From Lingula anatina (Eukaryota; Brachiopoda; Lingulata; Lingulida; Lingulidae), in NCBI RefSeq assembly GCF_001039355.2, contig NW_019774502.1, positions 485,982 through 548,738 on the forward strand: DNA of 62,757 nucleotides, read 5' to 3'. The notes under the pieces were generated by a model. That model searched no databases, was not told where the DNA came from, and saw nothing but the letters and a program-made list of their open reading frames with translations. Both the position numbers and the translations under genes were made by a program. Positions 12,009 through 24,760 of this stretch are shown piece by piece. How positions within the stretch are numbered: the stretch's first letter is position 1; the number at the start of each line of letters is the position of its first letter.

Positions 12009-14537
12009 TAGTTTATACTGGCAGTTAAAACTTGTCTACACTGATTAAATCACATTCCAAAAGTTTGGCCCTTAGGTCATTAACGCAAGTAACCTCATAT
12101 GTAAAGTTCATTGGTGATAAAGCCTGTTTTTTCCCAGTGCCTGACAATACAGAGGGCTAAGACCAACTCTGAATAAATGTTACCATCAAAGCATGCAGAT
12201 TTGGATTGTGGGTTGAAGATAAAGCTCATACTGTAATCAAAGATGCATTAGAAATGCAAATTCTACTGACTAATACCAAGCGTCTTCATTTTGTGGTAAG
12301 TGCTTCACTACAACAACCTCACTCTAATTCAAATCGAGGTCATGTTTGACCTGAAATTAGTCACAATGCACTAAAATTATGACCTTCAAAGACACAAAAC
12401 CCTCCGTCTCTTTCTCACAAAATTACTACACAAGATGAGACAAGTCTGTCAATTACATTATGTTTGTCAGCCTTAACTTTTATCTACGCTCACATGATTG
12501 TTAAGTAACTTAACATATGACTGAACATACGGACTAAAGCTTACTGGCTCAAAAAGGGTTATGAATCACAAGCTTAGTAAACTTGTGACACAGCGAGGGT
12601 GTAGATTTTTCTCTAGATAAACTTTCAAGGTAAAAGCAATATGACAAACATAAACCAGATTAAAAGCAAATAAAATTACTTCATTTTAACCATTTTTTTC
12701 AAATACATTTACTTGTATGGATGCACTTTGCAAGCTATTCATCGAGGCCATTTACCATCATAACAAATAAATATTTTCCATTCTGTGGATCCTGTCTCCA
12801 TGTGAGACTTGAAAAAACATTAACAGAATCCCTTTATAATATCCATTACCACATCTCACTATAAATCATTTGAAAATATTTGCACCTGAATATATTTCAT
12901 GTAAGTTAACAATAATAATACTATGGATATCATGTGGCATCATTTACTCAAAAGCAAATTCTATGACAAATTCACTCCTATTTGTATAATGCACTGGCAG
13001 GTCACATATTTTCCAATTATTCAAAATGTCCAAGTTCTACTTTACGCTTACAAGGTTTAGGGAACTTGATTCCACAAGTTGATTTATATATAAATAATAT
13101 AGAAGAACCTTTAAAACTCAATTTTTCTCCCCTGTTACAAAATACTATAATCGAGAAATATTATTTCATCTACATATACAGCAATTATTACTGACCAAGA
13201 CAAATTGCATGTGGTTCTAATATTTTCATTTGTTGGAACGCCTCAGTCTAAAGTCTACAACAAATCAATGTACAAAATGATTTTTTTTTGTCAAAGATGC
13301 AAACAGCACATGTGGATTATTCCTTTTATAAACATCAATGAGCCAGTACTTTTGTAACCTTTACAGCCAACTTGTACAATGACAAAATATTTTTCCCCTT
13401 AAGACATTTCTAGATTTACATGAGTAATATGAAAATTTTTAATAGATCGGTTTCCATTGCTGCTACCACTATGTACACATGCAACGCCCCATTCTTGAAC
13501 TAAGAATCAGCCAATCCAGGTCAATAGGTTATTTTGATATTGATTAATGTAGCATGAACCAGATAAAATTCTGTTCGATAACAGAAGCTGAACAAATATA
13601 TCTTTGTATATTGTACTGTGACTTATATTAAACTTCTCAGACCAGGAAGCTAAAATGAAAACTTCACTAGTTGAAAGTAGGTTACAATGGTGAAGGCTTG
13701 CTGGTTTGTCTGAAAATCCAGTAAGAGGAATAAAGCCTTTCAATTATAACCTAGTCTGGTAAAATCCAGTCATTGCAGAGTTTTATTTATAGGCTTGTTG
13801 TCATAACAGAGATATGATTTATTCCGAAAAAAATCCCTGAATTCCGGGAATCCCCCACACAGCCACATCCTTCTTTAAAAGTGGCAGCTATTTTTATTTT
13901 GAACTGATGTTTATTTTGTTGATTGGAATCAAAATCGCTTTTTGACCATAGACAAATGTTAAAATGGCAATTTCACTCATTATTTTAAACTGGGTAGTAT
14001 ATAACACTGTAATTAAAGGGGTGTTAGCAGCGTGTCAAAAGATGCATAAACCACAGCATACACAAGGCACAAGTCCAAGAAAATAAGGTTGGATTAAATT
14101 TTTTCTTACAAACACCGTAATATGATATACATGAAATACCCCCAGTTATAAGAAAATAACAAGATTGACATAATAAAGTAATCAGCAAATGTTACGCACA
14201 AAAAAAAAGTGTCCTCGGCGATGCAATCCACGAGGCAACACTAGTAAAAACCTAGAAATCCAGTTTTGAAACCAATTATTCTTACCAAATTTACAATTTT
14301 TAAAGCAAAAACATCAAGAAACGTTAATTCACGATGTTAACTTGCACCCCGTGCAATTAACAAGACTGCTGTTTCTCGTTGTTAATTTCAGCAACAGGTT
14401 GTGCAGTTGCTGATTTCAGTGACCATGACATCCACATCGGAATTTGGGAAAATGAGGTCACAAAATGCACCCCGTCTCGCCCCTATTAACACATTTTTGC
14501 GCCCCTGAAAGCAAAAATGCAAAATAATACAACCTAC

Positions 14538-14740
14538 CTTACGTTTCTGGGCTACATAAAAGTTGGCTAAAAATGTTGTATATAGAGGAGAACTACATAA
14601 AACGAGAGATATCTTGCCACGCACTTCTAGCACTTCCCGCCATCTTGTGTAGATAAACGCTGAAAACGCATGCGTCGAGGGTTCGCGGGACTTCAAATTA
14701 CCCAGCATCCACTGCTCCAGCACGTGCGGTATTTAAAAAG
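14538..14740 (-). promoter_or_regulatory. Candidate promoter and non-coding exon 1 of the Brat-like gene
   Basis: On the minus strand this stretch has a CACGTG E-box (14721-14726), a TTTAAA box (14732-14737), an ATGCTGGG block similar to ZNF143-type promoter sites (14701-14708), a YY1-like AAGATGGCGG (about 14637-14646), CpG dinucleotides in an otherwise CpG-poor spacer, and a consensus splice donor (exon end 14538). The order TATA-like box, start, YY1, donor fits transcription toward brat. The link to brat is inferred. Confidence 0.5.
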
Positions 14741-16848
14741 TGCTATCAGCTGCAAGATACAAGCGCAAACCACATATATAAATGATAAGAAAGTAATAAA
14801 TAAATAAATAATTAATGAGGTTTCAATATTCACACTTACACTTAAATATATAATAATTAAAAATAATATGCAAAATGAATAACCCGGTCCATAATGATGC
14901 TGCTAATACACTGGTATCTGTCCTCCAGCACATCTGTTAAACAGATATTCCAGAATGCAAGCAAAAATAGATAATGGAAAACACTGGTTTCGATAACTCA
15001 TCCTCTTATTTTAGGCCGAATAATGTGATGCTATTAACTTTTTCTGTTTTCACCAGTATCAAACTGATTCAATATTTATGTTTCATTTTATTATTATTAT
15101 TTTTTTTTTTCATTTTTTTTTTTTTGGGGGGGGGGGGGAAGGGCAAAAGTGAGATAGAGAGGACTGAAATAGCCACTAAGTGAAGACTGAGCTCTATAAA
15201 TGGACCAGCTGCTCTACTTACCAATATTACATTTATGGTAGGCTTATATCCTAACACAACTAGTCAAACTACTGAATTTGAATTTATATAACATTCAAAA
15301 GGGTGGAATTACTGATTTTTAAGCCCAGCCTATCTGGTCTTATGCTCCTAAATTTGGCAATTTTAAACAGCACGTGCAAACTATGTGCATCATCAGACAT
15401 AAATGCAGATATTTTTTCTAAAATTATGTCCTTTTGGAAGATTGCACACATACACATCCAGCTTTTTTTTTTTTCTAAAACAGGCTGCACCATTTATTTC
15501 TCTGGAATCAGAAGGACACTACGGCACATGCCAACCTAAGTTGATTGCTTCAGTTCTCTGTAAGGTATCTTGTTCTCCAAAGACATGGTGACTGTACAAA
15601 ATTGATGTAATGACTCTCTGTCATAAGCCATTGGAGATTGTACATCAAAACTTTACAGGGATTACTGACAATAAAATAATTATTGTATAAAATATTCTAC
15701 TTAAAAGGTTTTTTCCTAGAAACAAACTGGATGGTTCTTTCATTGAAAAAAGTTTTAAAAGGTTATGGTTAGATTTTTAGTGAAATGGGGTGAGAAGGTA
15801 GAAAAGTGGTTTGCTACAGGTGGAAAATATATATTCCAGGTAGAAAACAAATGCATAATTATTTCAATGCATTCTGTTTAATAAGCACACATAGTACAAA
15901 GTGGAAAAAACAGAGAAAAGTAACAAATTGTTTGCATACCTCAATTGAAAAGCTTTTATCTCATTACAGTTTTGAAAAAACTAATAAAATCCTTCAAACC
16001 AGTACTTCTTTTAACTACATTGAAAACCTACAATATGCTTTAATAAAAGCATAAAAAAAATTGTCAAAACAAATATTCTTTTAGTCAAGATAATATGATA
16101 AAATATATAATACATACATAGATACATATATTATAAAGTACCAATAAAACAGTCATGAGCAGTTATACACATTATGGGTTTTTACTTAATGTATTCAAGA
16201 CTTCAGCTAACTAGTGTGGCACTTGGGAAGGGGTATATACAGTTAAGTATTGGTGCAGTGTTTACAAAAGGACAGCATATCTGTGTAAAACATTGCTACA
16301 TTTTTATACAGAGATAAGTTATATATGAAAACCATACACTGGATCATACTGGTAATCATGTCTTCACAGCATTGTAGTATATCCAATATATTGTATATGC
16401 TCTAAATCAAGATATCAAGAGAACAATAAATTAAACAGTGACATGATTACGTGAGTTTTTTTTATAATCTTAATACCTTTCAACCCAGCAAAAAAGAAAA
16501 ACTTTTAAATGACATATCAACAATGCTTTCAACAAATAAATAAATAAATAGATAAAGTTAGAATAAAATTCCCACATTCATGTTATCCCCTGAACATTCA
16601 CATCCTTGAGATGATATGCTTCAAATTCTATTCGCATGTACAAACCAAGAAAATTCAATTTGACCTCCAGTCATGTTGAACATCATAACCCACTTTATCA
16701 CATAGATAATGAGAGAACACATCATTATCAGTTCTTGGAAGGCAACCAGAAGAATAAACAGCGGTTTAAAAGATAAGTGACTGGAATCCAACTGTCTCAT
16801 CATAGACTAAACACAATTCATCCAAAAAAAAAATAATAATAATAATAA

Positions 16849-16879
<31 letters not shown>

Positions 16880-17058
16880 ATATTGTGCAGCAGATTTATG
16901 TTCACTCTAACTCAATTTTTGGTAGTCAAGCTTAATAAACTTTCCAGATCTATAATTATTTGTTTTCTTCACCCGAAATCACTTTCAGCCACTAAGTCTT
17001 TGAAGGCTATCTACCTCAACAGTGGGTATTTTATCTAATGTCAATATCAGAGTTCGGT
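14741..17058. other. Spacer between Brat promoter and TXNDC9 stop; probable TXNDC9 3' UTR
   Basis: A+T-rich non-coding sequence with a T-run followed by a 13-G run (15126-15138) and short AAT/AAAT microsatellites at 16543-16556 and 16830-16880. The part next to TXNDC9 probably contains its 3' UTR. I see no other gene. Confidence 0.6.
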
Positions 17059-17736
17059 CTACCAGTCATCATCATCATCACTCATATCATCATCATCATT
17101 TCTTCCTCTTAAATTCTTCTTTCTATCCATGCCAAGTACACTTCTCCCTTTCTTTCTGTCCTCAGAGCCAGGTGGGTGGAGCAAGTCGCCACTATAATTA
17201 ATGACGTCTGCCCTGGCGATGCGCCACTCTAACACCTCTGTGGAAAACTCATCAGTTCCACCGAGATCGTCAAAACCAACAACATAATCAACAGTCTTTC
17301 CATCTTTTGCCAGACAGATGGTTGGAATGACTACAATACGAAGACGTTCAACTAAAAATTTACATTTTTCAGCATCAATTTTGATGAATTTTGTCTCTAT
17401 ATGCTTAGCTGCCAGGATCTCTAAATGTTTGTCTACTATTTTGCACCTGAAAGTACTGTCTCTGTAGAAGTGACAAACCACATTCTTGCTCTTTTTGCAT
17501 TCATCAAAGAAAGCCTTTTCATCTGGGACTTCAAAGTATTTCCCATGACCCTGAGCTATCCACTCTTCTTTTTGTGCTGCTTGTTTTTTCAAAGCTTGAA
17601 GGCGTTTTTCTCTCAGCTGTTCCATCTCATCTTGATCCATACGGTCAAGCTTGTTGATTTCATTATCTAATTGGTCTTCAATGGCCTGGGTAGCCTGTAG
17701 CAAGTGGTTCTCCATCATTTTTTCTATGCCAGCCAT
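17059..17736 (-). CDS. TXNDC9: Thioredoxin domain-containing protein 9 (phosducin-like co-chaperone)
   Basis: A 225-aa protein in one coding exon, close to the family length of about 226. The N-terminal third is helical and charged (EEWIAQGHGKYFEVPDEKAF). The thioredoxin fold runs from about residue 80 to 185 (NVVCHFYRDSTFRCKIVDKH, then ETKFIKIDAEK and VVIPTICLAKDG). The C-tail is acidic (MSDDDDDW). As in known TXNDC9 proteins, the redox CXXC site is absent and replaced by STFRCKI. Known: TXNDC9 binds the CCT/TRiC chaperonin and modulates tubulin and actin folding; this follows from the family, not from the sequence here. The ATG lies in an exon whose acceptor ends at 17756, and a 5'-UTR exon donor is seen at 18493. 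The gene is divergent from IDS. The assignment is secure. Confidence 0.96.
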   Translation of the reverse strand: MAGIEKMMENHLLQATQAIEDQLDNEINKLDRMDQDEMEQLREKRLQALKKQAAQKEEWIAQGHGKYFEVPDEKAFFDECKKSKNVVCHFYRDSTFRCKIVDKHLEILAAKHIETKFIKIDAEKCKFLVERLRIVVIPTICLAKDGKTVDYVVGFDDLGGTDEFSTEVLEWRIARADVINYSGDLLHPPGSEDRKKGRSVLGMDRKKNLRGRNDDDDMSDDDDDW

Positions 17737-17755
17737 TGTTACAAATTTTCCTTAC

Positions 17756-17810
17756 CTGGAATAGAAAGTTGAGATGTGAATTAAAACAAAATCAATATTA
17801 TGTGGCAAAT

Positions 17811-17871
<61 letters not shown>

Positions 17872-18493
17872 TTAAAAAATTCATAAGCATTTTGCTGATA
17901 CTGGTAACAGTATCAACTGCAATTTTGCATGAATTAAAAATCATCTTTTCAAAATCAAAAAGTTGTCTGCTTTTCTGACACTATTCCCTTTTCCACACAC
18001 AGGATCAAAGTGAGGAAGTATCTAAAATGTGGTAAATAAATGTTATATCTAAATTTTGATATTCTATTAGTGACGATACGCAGTAAATGGAGGCATATCT
18101 TGACAGAAAAACATCCCACGTTTCGTCCTGGAAAAACACTTTATTGACTGCCTGTTTTGCGACCTAGCTAACCTGAATATAAATTAAATTCTACTACCTT
18201 CAACTTTTAAATGATGCGACTGCAAGATTGCTTCGGAGTTAATAATGAAAATTGATAGACATAATTTAAGATTTATTATTCATTTGATAAGATTATAACA
18301 TATGCACGGACTCGGAGTGTAAAATGTATTTGGATAATGGAACTTACTAGACCAGACCATTCATGCTACTGAAGTACAACCTCTCAAGTTGGAACGACGG
18401 TTCAATATTTAAACGTGATGAATCAGGTAAAATGGGATAATCAGAACTCTTAACACATTATTAATATTTTTTAAACTTCCGAATTTCACCCAC
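17756..18493 (-). other. TXNDC9 5'-UTR intron
   Basis: Bounded on the minus strand by a donor after CTTCAAG (18494) and an acceptor TTCCAG (before 17755). It contains a pure TG run. No coding potential was seen. Confidence 0.65.
17811..17870. repeat. (TG)n microsatellite
   Basis: About 30 uninterrupted TG dinucleotides in the TXNDC9 5'-UTR intron. Confidence 0.95.
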
Positions 18494-18494
18494 C

Positions 18495-18816
18495 TTGAAG
18501 AAATAAACAGCTTCCAATTTCCAAAATGGCTGAGGTGATGTCAAGTATATTTTGTATCGACCCTGCTGATTGGATAAGTAATGTAGACTAACCAATGAAA
18601 AATGTTTTTCTATTTACATCCCCTGGGCAACGTTTGGAGACCTTGACCTAGATGTCGACCTAGTTTCATCTGAACAAGCATGAAATGACTGCTTGCAATG
18701 ACCGTGGTTATTTTATCAGTACTTTCTTACCCTACATCTAAAAGGACTTTGAATTGTTATATAAGAAATGAAGATGAGACATTCACCCAGAACATATTTC
18801 CTAACTGTCACTTGAC
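18495..18816. promoter_or_regulatory. Bidirectional TXNDC9/IDS promoter region
   Basis: This 322-bp interval separates the TXNDC9 5'-UTR exon end (18494) from the predicted IDS ATG (18817). It holds an inverted CCAAT box (ATTGG, 18569-18573), a forward CCAAT (18592-18596) and a YY1-like AAAATGGCTG near 18523-18532. No TATA box is evident. The head-to-head arrangement suggests shared regulation; transcription start sites are inferred. Confidence 0.6.
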
Positions 18817-20468
18817 ATGGAGGATGGTAAAATACGAATCCGCACCATTTGCTGCTCAATGTTTACATTTTGTGAGTAAATTCAAATTTAAATTTTGAAA
18901 TAAAAATCACTATAATTTGCAGACTGTTTTAAACTAGGTGGTGGATGAAGTCTTTTTTGAGGGACACAAAGTCTTTTTGCTAGGACACAGTTTTCTTTAT
19001 GGGTAGAATTTGGGTGCATACATGATTTTTATTTTCTTATTGAGCTTGAGACTTGAAATTTGTATACAGATATGTTAAGCTGTATATTGAAGAAAAATAT
19101 ACAAGTAATAGTATTCCTCCTTTATTAACATCATTATTTGTGTGTTTATTTTATTTTATTTATAATTTATTTTTTGATAATCATTTAAATGACTAAAATC
19201 TAAATTTACATTTAGATATCTGGTTAAATGGCATTGCTGACTCTATGCAACCAGTGAGGTCAACTGGACCAAATGTCCTCTTCTTGGTCGTGGATGACCT
19301 ACGGCCTGCATTGGGTTGCTATGGAAACAAGGAGGTCCACACACCAAACATTGACAACTTGGCAAGACAGTCATTTAAGTTCAACAATGCATTTGTGCAG
19401 GTAATGTTGATGTACAGTACGTGCAGCTACATATGTTAGTGTGTGTATGTCATGCTGAAAAATTGTTTATTATGTACTTGTGTGTTATGCTAGTATTTTT
19501 CAACAAATATTTTATGAAAAATATTTTACAGCTAGATATAAAGCCATTGGAATTGCCCTAGTGAGAAACAAGCCTTTGTCTGTTTTGAAAAAGACATTTG
19601 ATCTTCAGGTGATAATTTTGCAGCATTTTAAGTAATATAATACACAAAAGAATAAGTGATAAGAGTAACATAAATATATTATTTCCAGTCAATTATTGAA
19701 AAAATCTCATGGCTTGATTTATTTTTGTCATTTTCAGCAAGCCCTTTGTGGACCAAGCAGAAATTCCTTCCTGACAAGTCGCAGACCAGATACGCTCAGG
19801 GTGTACGACTCTCACTCATACTGGCGCAAAACATCTGGAAACTTTGTCACTCTTCCACAACATTTCAAGAACAATGGTTATATATCTGTGTCTGCTGGAA
19901 AAGTTTTTCATCCTGGTGTGATTTTTATTTTTGACTTTTTATTTGATGAATATAACTAGTTAACTGATAAAATAAAAGATATGGATGATACATGGATAAT
20001 GCAGTGTTAAATATTGGATCAAAGTAATAAATTATAATTGAAATGAAAATTTTCACCTAAATGAGTGTTAATCGTTACCGTATTGCAGTAAAAAATTGTA
20101 CCCTTTTCAGTGTTATTTAATTAAAATGTTATAAACAAATACCTTTTTCATTTTTATTTTAAGAAAATTGCAATCTGGTGGGAATTTTGTAAATTAACAC
20201 ATACATGTAAGAACAAATGACTGTTTATTTTGTTGATAAATGCTTACTCTTTCAATGTTTATCATGTTATTTGTTTTGTTTACAGGTGCATCATCGGGTG
20301 GGGATGATGATTACCCCCACAGTTGGACCCTCCCTCCCTACCACCCATCAACAATTAAATACAGGATGGAGAAGGTATGGGAGTGTTATCCTGTATAGTC
20401 ACTGTACCACTTACATTATTTTGTCTAAGATTTGGTTTTACAACACTTTTGTGTAACTGATTTGACAA

Positions 20469-20507
<39 letters not shown>

Positions 20508-23500
20508 AATATATGATTAATTAAGAGCAGTTGTAGCCAGAGACAAAGAACTTTGAGGAGAACTAACTTTTGTCTTCTGCTCCAAGGGACAGAGTTTACT
20601 TTCTGCAAGTGGACTTTTTCTTATAATAAAGTACTTCCATGCACTGTATTGTACACTTATTTTGATATACTTTAGGTATGTCCTGGTCCAAATGGCACGA
20701 AGGGCATGAATCTCATTTGTCCTGTAGATGTCTCCACTCAACCAGAGTGGACGCTACCTGATATCCAGACAGCGAACTATGTTAAGTCTTTTATCAAGAA
20801 CATCACTGAAACATTGCATAAGCCTTTCTTTTTGGCTGTGGGCTTTCATAAACCACATATACCCTTCAAGTTTCCTAAGGAATATTTGAGTAAGTATTAA
20901 TGAGTAAGTATTAAATGGTATTTACTTTTCACCATCTCTCTCTATCAACAACTTAAATATAAGACACAAACCAAAATTTTGTACTACATCATGGCTCTGT
21001 TCTCCTTGTGCTGTTTTCAGGCCTACCCAACTACCAGACGCGGCACCTACGTATCCTGAATAAACCGGTATATCAGACCACACTACCCGTTTTCAAGGTG
21101 TGTGTCAGATCGCATTACGGAGTATCAGCCACTTCACCCATTTTGCCTGGCGCGCGATGTGATAGCGATGATCCTAAGCGGGGTTGGCAAGTAGTGCATC
21201 TCATCTAGATTCATGCGCTGCTGCAATTTTCCCTGTTTATGCTAAAAATCTGACAATACCGCAATTTTTAACATAAAATTTAGGTTCGAACATAGCCAAT
21301 GATGTTTTGTAAATAAGAACTTGCAAACATATATATTAATTTAGAAAAGTAGACCTAATTTTGATAGCGGAAGCATATTCTGTCGAAGGTTAAATATTTT
21401 CATGGCTAGCGGGATGGATGAGATTGAGGGAGTCATCTGTCGCCATGTTGTTGTATTCATACGACTCCTACTTGATGAAAACAAGGCGCGATACCCGGAT
21501 GACAGGAAGGCCTACAAAATTGGTGATGGGGTATGATACTCTGTAATGCGATCTGACTCACACCTTGAAAACGGGAGTGTGGTCTGATATACCAGTTTAT
21601 TCAGGATCCGTAGGTGCCACGTCTGGTAGTTGGGTAGGCCTGGTTTTGGGGGAAATTGGCATACAAGGATTAAGAACAGTGTGTTACAACTGTAACAGCA
21701 ACTAGCTGGTATGATTGTCTGTGTATCTTTTATTGTACATTTTTACACCTAATGATGTCTCTTTCAGAACTGTACCCTTTGTCCAACGTAAGTCTTGCCC
21801 CGGACCCTTCCATCCCATCGGGTCTTCCTTCAGATGCCTGGAACCCATGGACAGACCTCAGGAAAAGGGATGATGTAAAGGCTCTCAACCTCAGCTTTCC
21901 ATATGGTCCCATACCAAAAGATTTCCAAGTATGAAATGACTTATTTTCAGCACTTGCTTCCAGCATTTTAATAGCTGGGAAAGGAAAATTGATAATGCTT
22001 TTACATGTACATTATTTAAAAATAATTGTGAGTATGAAAATGAATTATGAAGGTAAAAGTGCACAATGAAATTCGAATAATGCATTTGTGATTTTCTTAT
22101 ATACATAATGAAGATCATTATGAAACTTGTTTAAATGCATATTTATCATACTCACCCTACAACTGTTGCTAATGATAAAATAGATGATATTATGTTTAGC
22201 ATAAAAATGCATAGGTCTTATAAGATGAAAAATACTTTGAAAAATTTGCCTTTCAGATGCTGATTCGTCAGAGCTACTATGCTGCCACCACATACATGGA
22301 TGCCCAAGTTGGGAAGGTTTTACATGCTTTAGACATGTATCATCTGTCCCACAATACCATTATAATACTACTAGGAGATCATGGTAAAATATTTATTTAT
22401 TTATTTATTTTATAGATATTATGATTTTCTAATAGAATTTTTATTAGCTTATAATTAAAAGATTTATTTTTCTTTCAGCGAAGATTTTTCTAAAATTTGG
22501 ATTGCAACATATTTAAAACTGTACCTTTTATTAGCTTTCTTTCACTAGTTGGATGATTTTTTCTTATAAATTCTACTTTGGGAATACCAATGATAACAAT
22601 GAGGATTTAATTTTTGAATAGAAAAGGTAAAGTGGGTGTGCTTCAACTGAATTTTAATTTTTTAATTATTTACTATATCCAGGTTGGTCTTTGGGTGAAC
22701 ATGGCGAGTGGGCCAAGTACAGTAACTTTGAGGTAGCAGTTAAGTCTCCACTCTTGATCCACGTGCCAAATATGACAGTGCCTTACTCACATAAAGGAGA
22801 GAAGTTCCCTTTCATTGATGTACTATTAGGGATAAGTTCTCAGGAATCACAAAACACATTCAGGAGAAGTCCTAGTAAAGCTGCTTCACTTTTTTCACAA
22901 ATCCAAAACGGTGATGTATTAAAGAAAATGAACTTAAGAAGATTAACTTCACAACTTGCTGAAAACAATTTTAAAGGCAGAAAAAGTTTGGATGTGCACC
23001 ATTCCAGAAATCCTGGAACTTTCAATGGAAACGAGTATGTAGCAGGCAAGAATGGAACTGGTTATGAGATAGATGCGTTAGTTGAGTTTGTGGACATTTT
23101 CCCAACTGTTTCTGATTTGGCTGGTTTGCGGGTTCCACCTCTCTGCCCAAAATCCCCGTGGGTTCACCTAATTCCTCTTTGTACAGAGGGAACAAGTTTG
23201 ACACCCCTGATGAGAAATTTAACTAGGATCAGGCAAAGTGGTGTGTCGAGTAGATACACTCTAAAGTGGAAAAATGCTACTTTTAGTCAGTATCCTCGCC
23301 CTTCTGACATTCCCCAAAAGAATAGCGATGAGCCACGAGTGTCAGATATAAAAATTATGGGATACAGCATGAGAACTGACAAATACAGGTATACAGAGTG
23401 GGTGGGCTTTGACGGTCACCATGCCAGAGCTAACTGGTCAGACGTCCATGCAAGGGAGTTGTATTTGAGAGAAAGTGACCCATTAGAGGATCATAACATG

Positions 23501-23593
23501 GCCAACTTTACTAAATACAAACCACTGGTACAGGAGTTCTCTGATCTTTTAAAGAAAGGCTGGAGGAATGCATTTCCAGGTTTTGGAAATTGA
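18817..23593 (+). CDS. IDS: Iduronate-2-sulfatase (8 exons)
   Basis: Exons: 18817-18871, 19216-19400, 19738-19915, 20286-20374, 20676-20889, 21768-21928, 22257-22383, 22683-23593. All are GT-AG and in phase, giving 1920 nt and 639 aa. Known: this lysosomal enzyme removes 2-sulfate from iduronate in heparan and dermatan sulfate. Seen: the metal-binding VVDDLRP (D45, D46), the formylglycine site CGPSR (C84, R88), GKVFHPG (K135, H138), GFHKPHIP (about 225-232), and GDHGW and GEHGEWAK (D335, H336, K348). These nearly coincide with human numbering, which supports the short first exon. That exon supplies a signal peptide: a basic n-region, hydrophobic [12 protein letters not shown], and a likely cut after NGIA. 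Several N-x-S/T sites are present. The C-terminal part ([31 protein letters not shown]) is well conserved. Odd: about 69 extra residues (roughly 383-465) relative to the human protein, and a foldback transposon in intron 5. The start has an in-frame stop upstream. Confidence 0.94.
20467..20508. repeat. (AAAT)n microsatellite
   Basis: About ten AAAT units in IDS intron 4. Confidence 0.95.
21018..21642. mobile_element. Foldback hAT-like element with approximately 115-bp terminal inverted repeats
   Basis: It starts CAGGCCTACCCAACTACCAG and ends with the reverse complement. The arms stay complementary for about 115 bp, through CCCGTTTTCAAGGTGTG and CAGATCGCATTACGGAGTATCA. GTTTT flanks both ends (21013-21017 and 21643-21647), a 5-bp target duplication. 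The core, about 400 bp, has no open frame for a transposase, so the element is non-autonomous. It lies in IDS intron 5, sense to no exon, and leaves both splice sites intact. Related copies are at 54213-54711. Confidence 0.85.
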
Positions 23594-24760
23594 TTTATAA
23601 TCTATTTTTTTTTTTTTTTTTTTTTTTGAAAATGAAATTATGTTAGAGGATTTATGTGTAGCACCATATAAATGTATTATCATGTACCAAATTAGTTGCG
23701 AATGTTTAAATTAAGAATGCTCAGTTTGCAATGTACTGGTTGAGATAAGATTTATTTATTTATTGCAGCTTTATTTATTTTTTTAATATTTATTGTTGGT
23801 TAAACATATCTCATAATGCTGAAATGGTAAGGTTTTGAGCAGAATTGCTCTCATTGGGAAAATGGATGTCATTCTTTGATAAGTATGCAATTCACAGGAA
23901 AAAAGTATGCAACCAAGATGCTGCAGTTTATTATTGTGTGATAGCAGTATTGAAATGTATTATTTTTAACAGAAGTGGTCCATTTGATGCCATTTACTGT
24001 AAAGTTTCATATGTTAAGTTTTTCTGCTTTCAGTATTGTTTATTATTTTACATATACTGTATAAGGCAAATTGCCAAGATCATTTTTTTTACAAACATGG
24101 TGCTAAGGCAGGTTCATTGCAATTGTGTAAAACTAGGTGTTTTTTTTTTTTTTTTTATTACTTCTCAATTCAATACCTACAGATGGACCAGGGCTTTTGC
24201 ATTTAATACGTTTTGAAAGCATATGAAATATGAAGTTGTCACAATAATGTAGGATTACCTAGATTTGTAAATATTATCAGAATGATGCATTTTTGAGTAA
24301 CAAATTTTTATGAGATGAGGGAAGAAAAACGGATTCATTTAAAGGAAGCAAGATCTTCAGCGATGCTCAATTGACCCCAAGTCAGCTGGATATAGAGAAA
24401 GCAAACATGACCTATTTTGTCATGGAGAACAAATGTTTTTGCACAAATAAATGCCATATCATGAACTGAACTTTATGAAAAATTAAAAACATGCACTTAA
24501 TGTCGAGCATCATCCATTTGGTTGAATAAATAAGACCAACTGCACTTCCTAAAATATTCAATATGTCACATTGATGCAGAGTTTTTGTTATTTTGTCAAG
24601 GGAATATTTTGGCTGTGCCTTTTGTAACTTTTCAAAGTTCATGGAATATTTTTAAATGTGAAAGGTTTGTTATACATTTTGTGTTGTTGCATACTTAAAA
24701 GAATTGAGGCAAAAATCAAGTTAAACTTATAATTTCAATAAATATAATTTAAAATAAGAT
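23594..24760 (+). other. Probable IDS 3' UTR
   Basis: A+T-rich sequence after the IDS stop with a T-run at 23607-23627. Candidate polyadenylation signals include AATAAA near 24737. No alternative gene was seen. Confidence 0.45.

Larger units (their letters stand above)
10549..14537 (-). other. Brat 5' leader and inferred long 5'-UTR intron
   Basis: A splice acceptor (TTTTCCAG on the minus strand) ends at 10586, leaving a 37-nt leader before the ATG at 10548. The closest strong upstream donor (ACGTAAG then GTAGGT) gives an exon end at 14538. The stretch between is A+T-rich with no recognisable gene and contains the nested hAT-like elements at 11516-12008. The splice pairing is inferred from consensus alone. 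Confidence 0.5.

Noticed and set aside
14388-14723. 111-codon frame on the minus strand
   Set aside because: It overlaps the inferred Brat non-coding exon and reads through its splice donor. No recognisable domain; probably chance.
18698-18898. 66-codon frame MTVVILSVLS as the IDS signal peptide
   Set aside because: Its frame meets the same donor in phase 0, whereas the next IDS exon needs phase 1. The overlapping frame starting at 18817 fits exactly.
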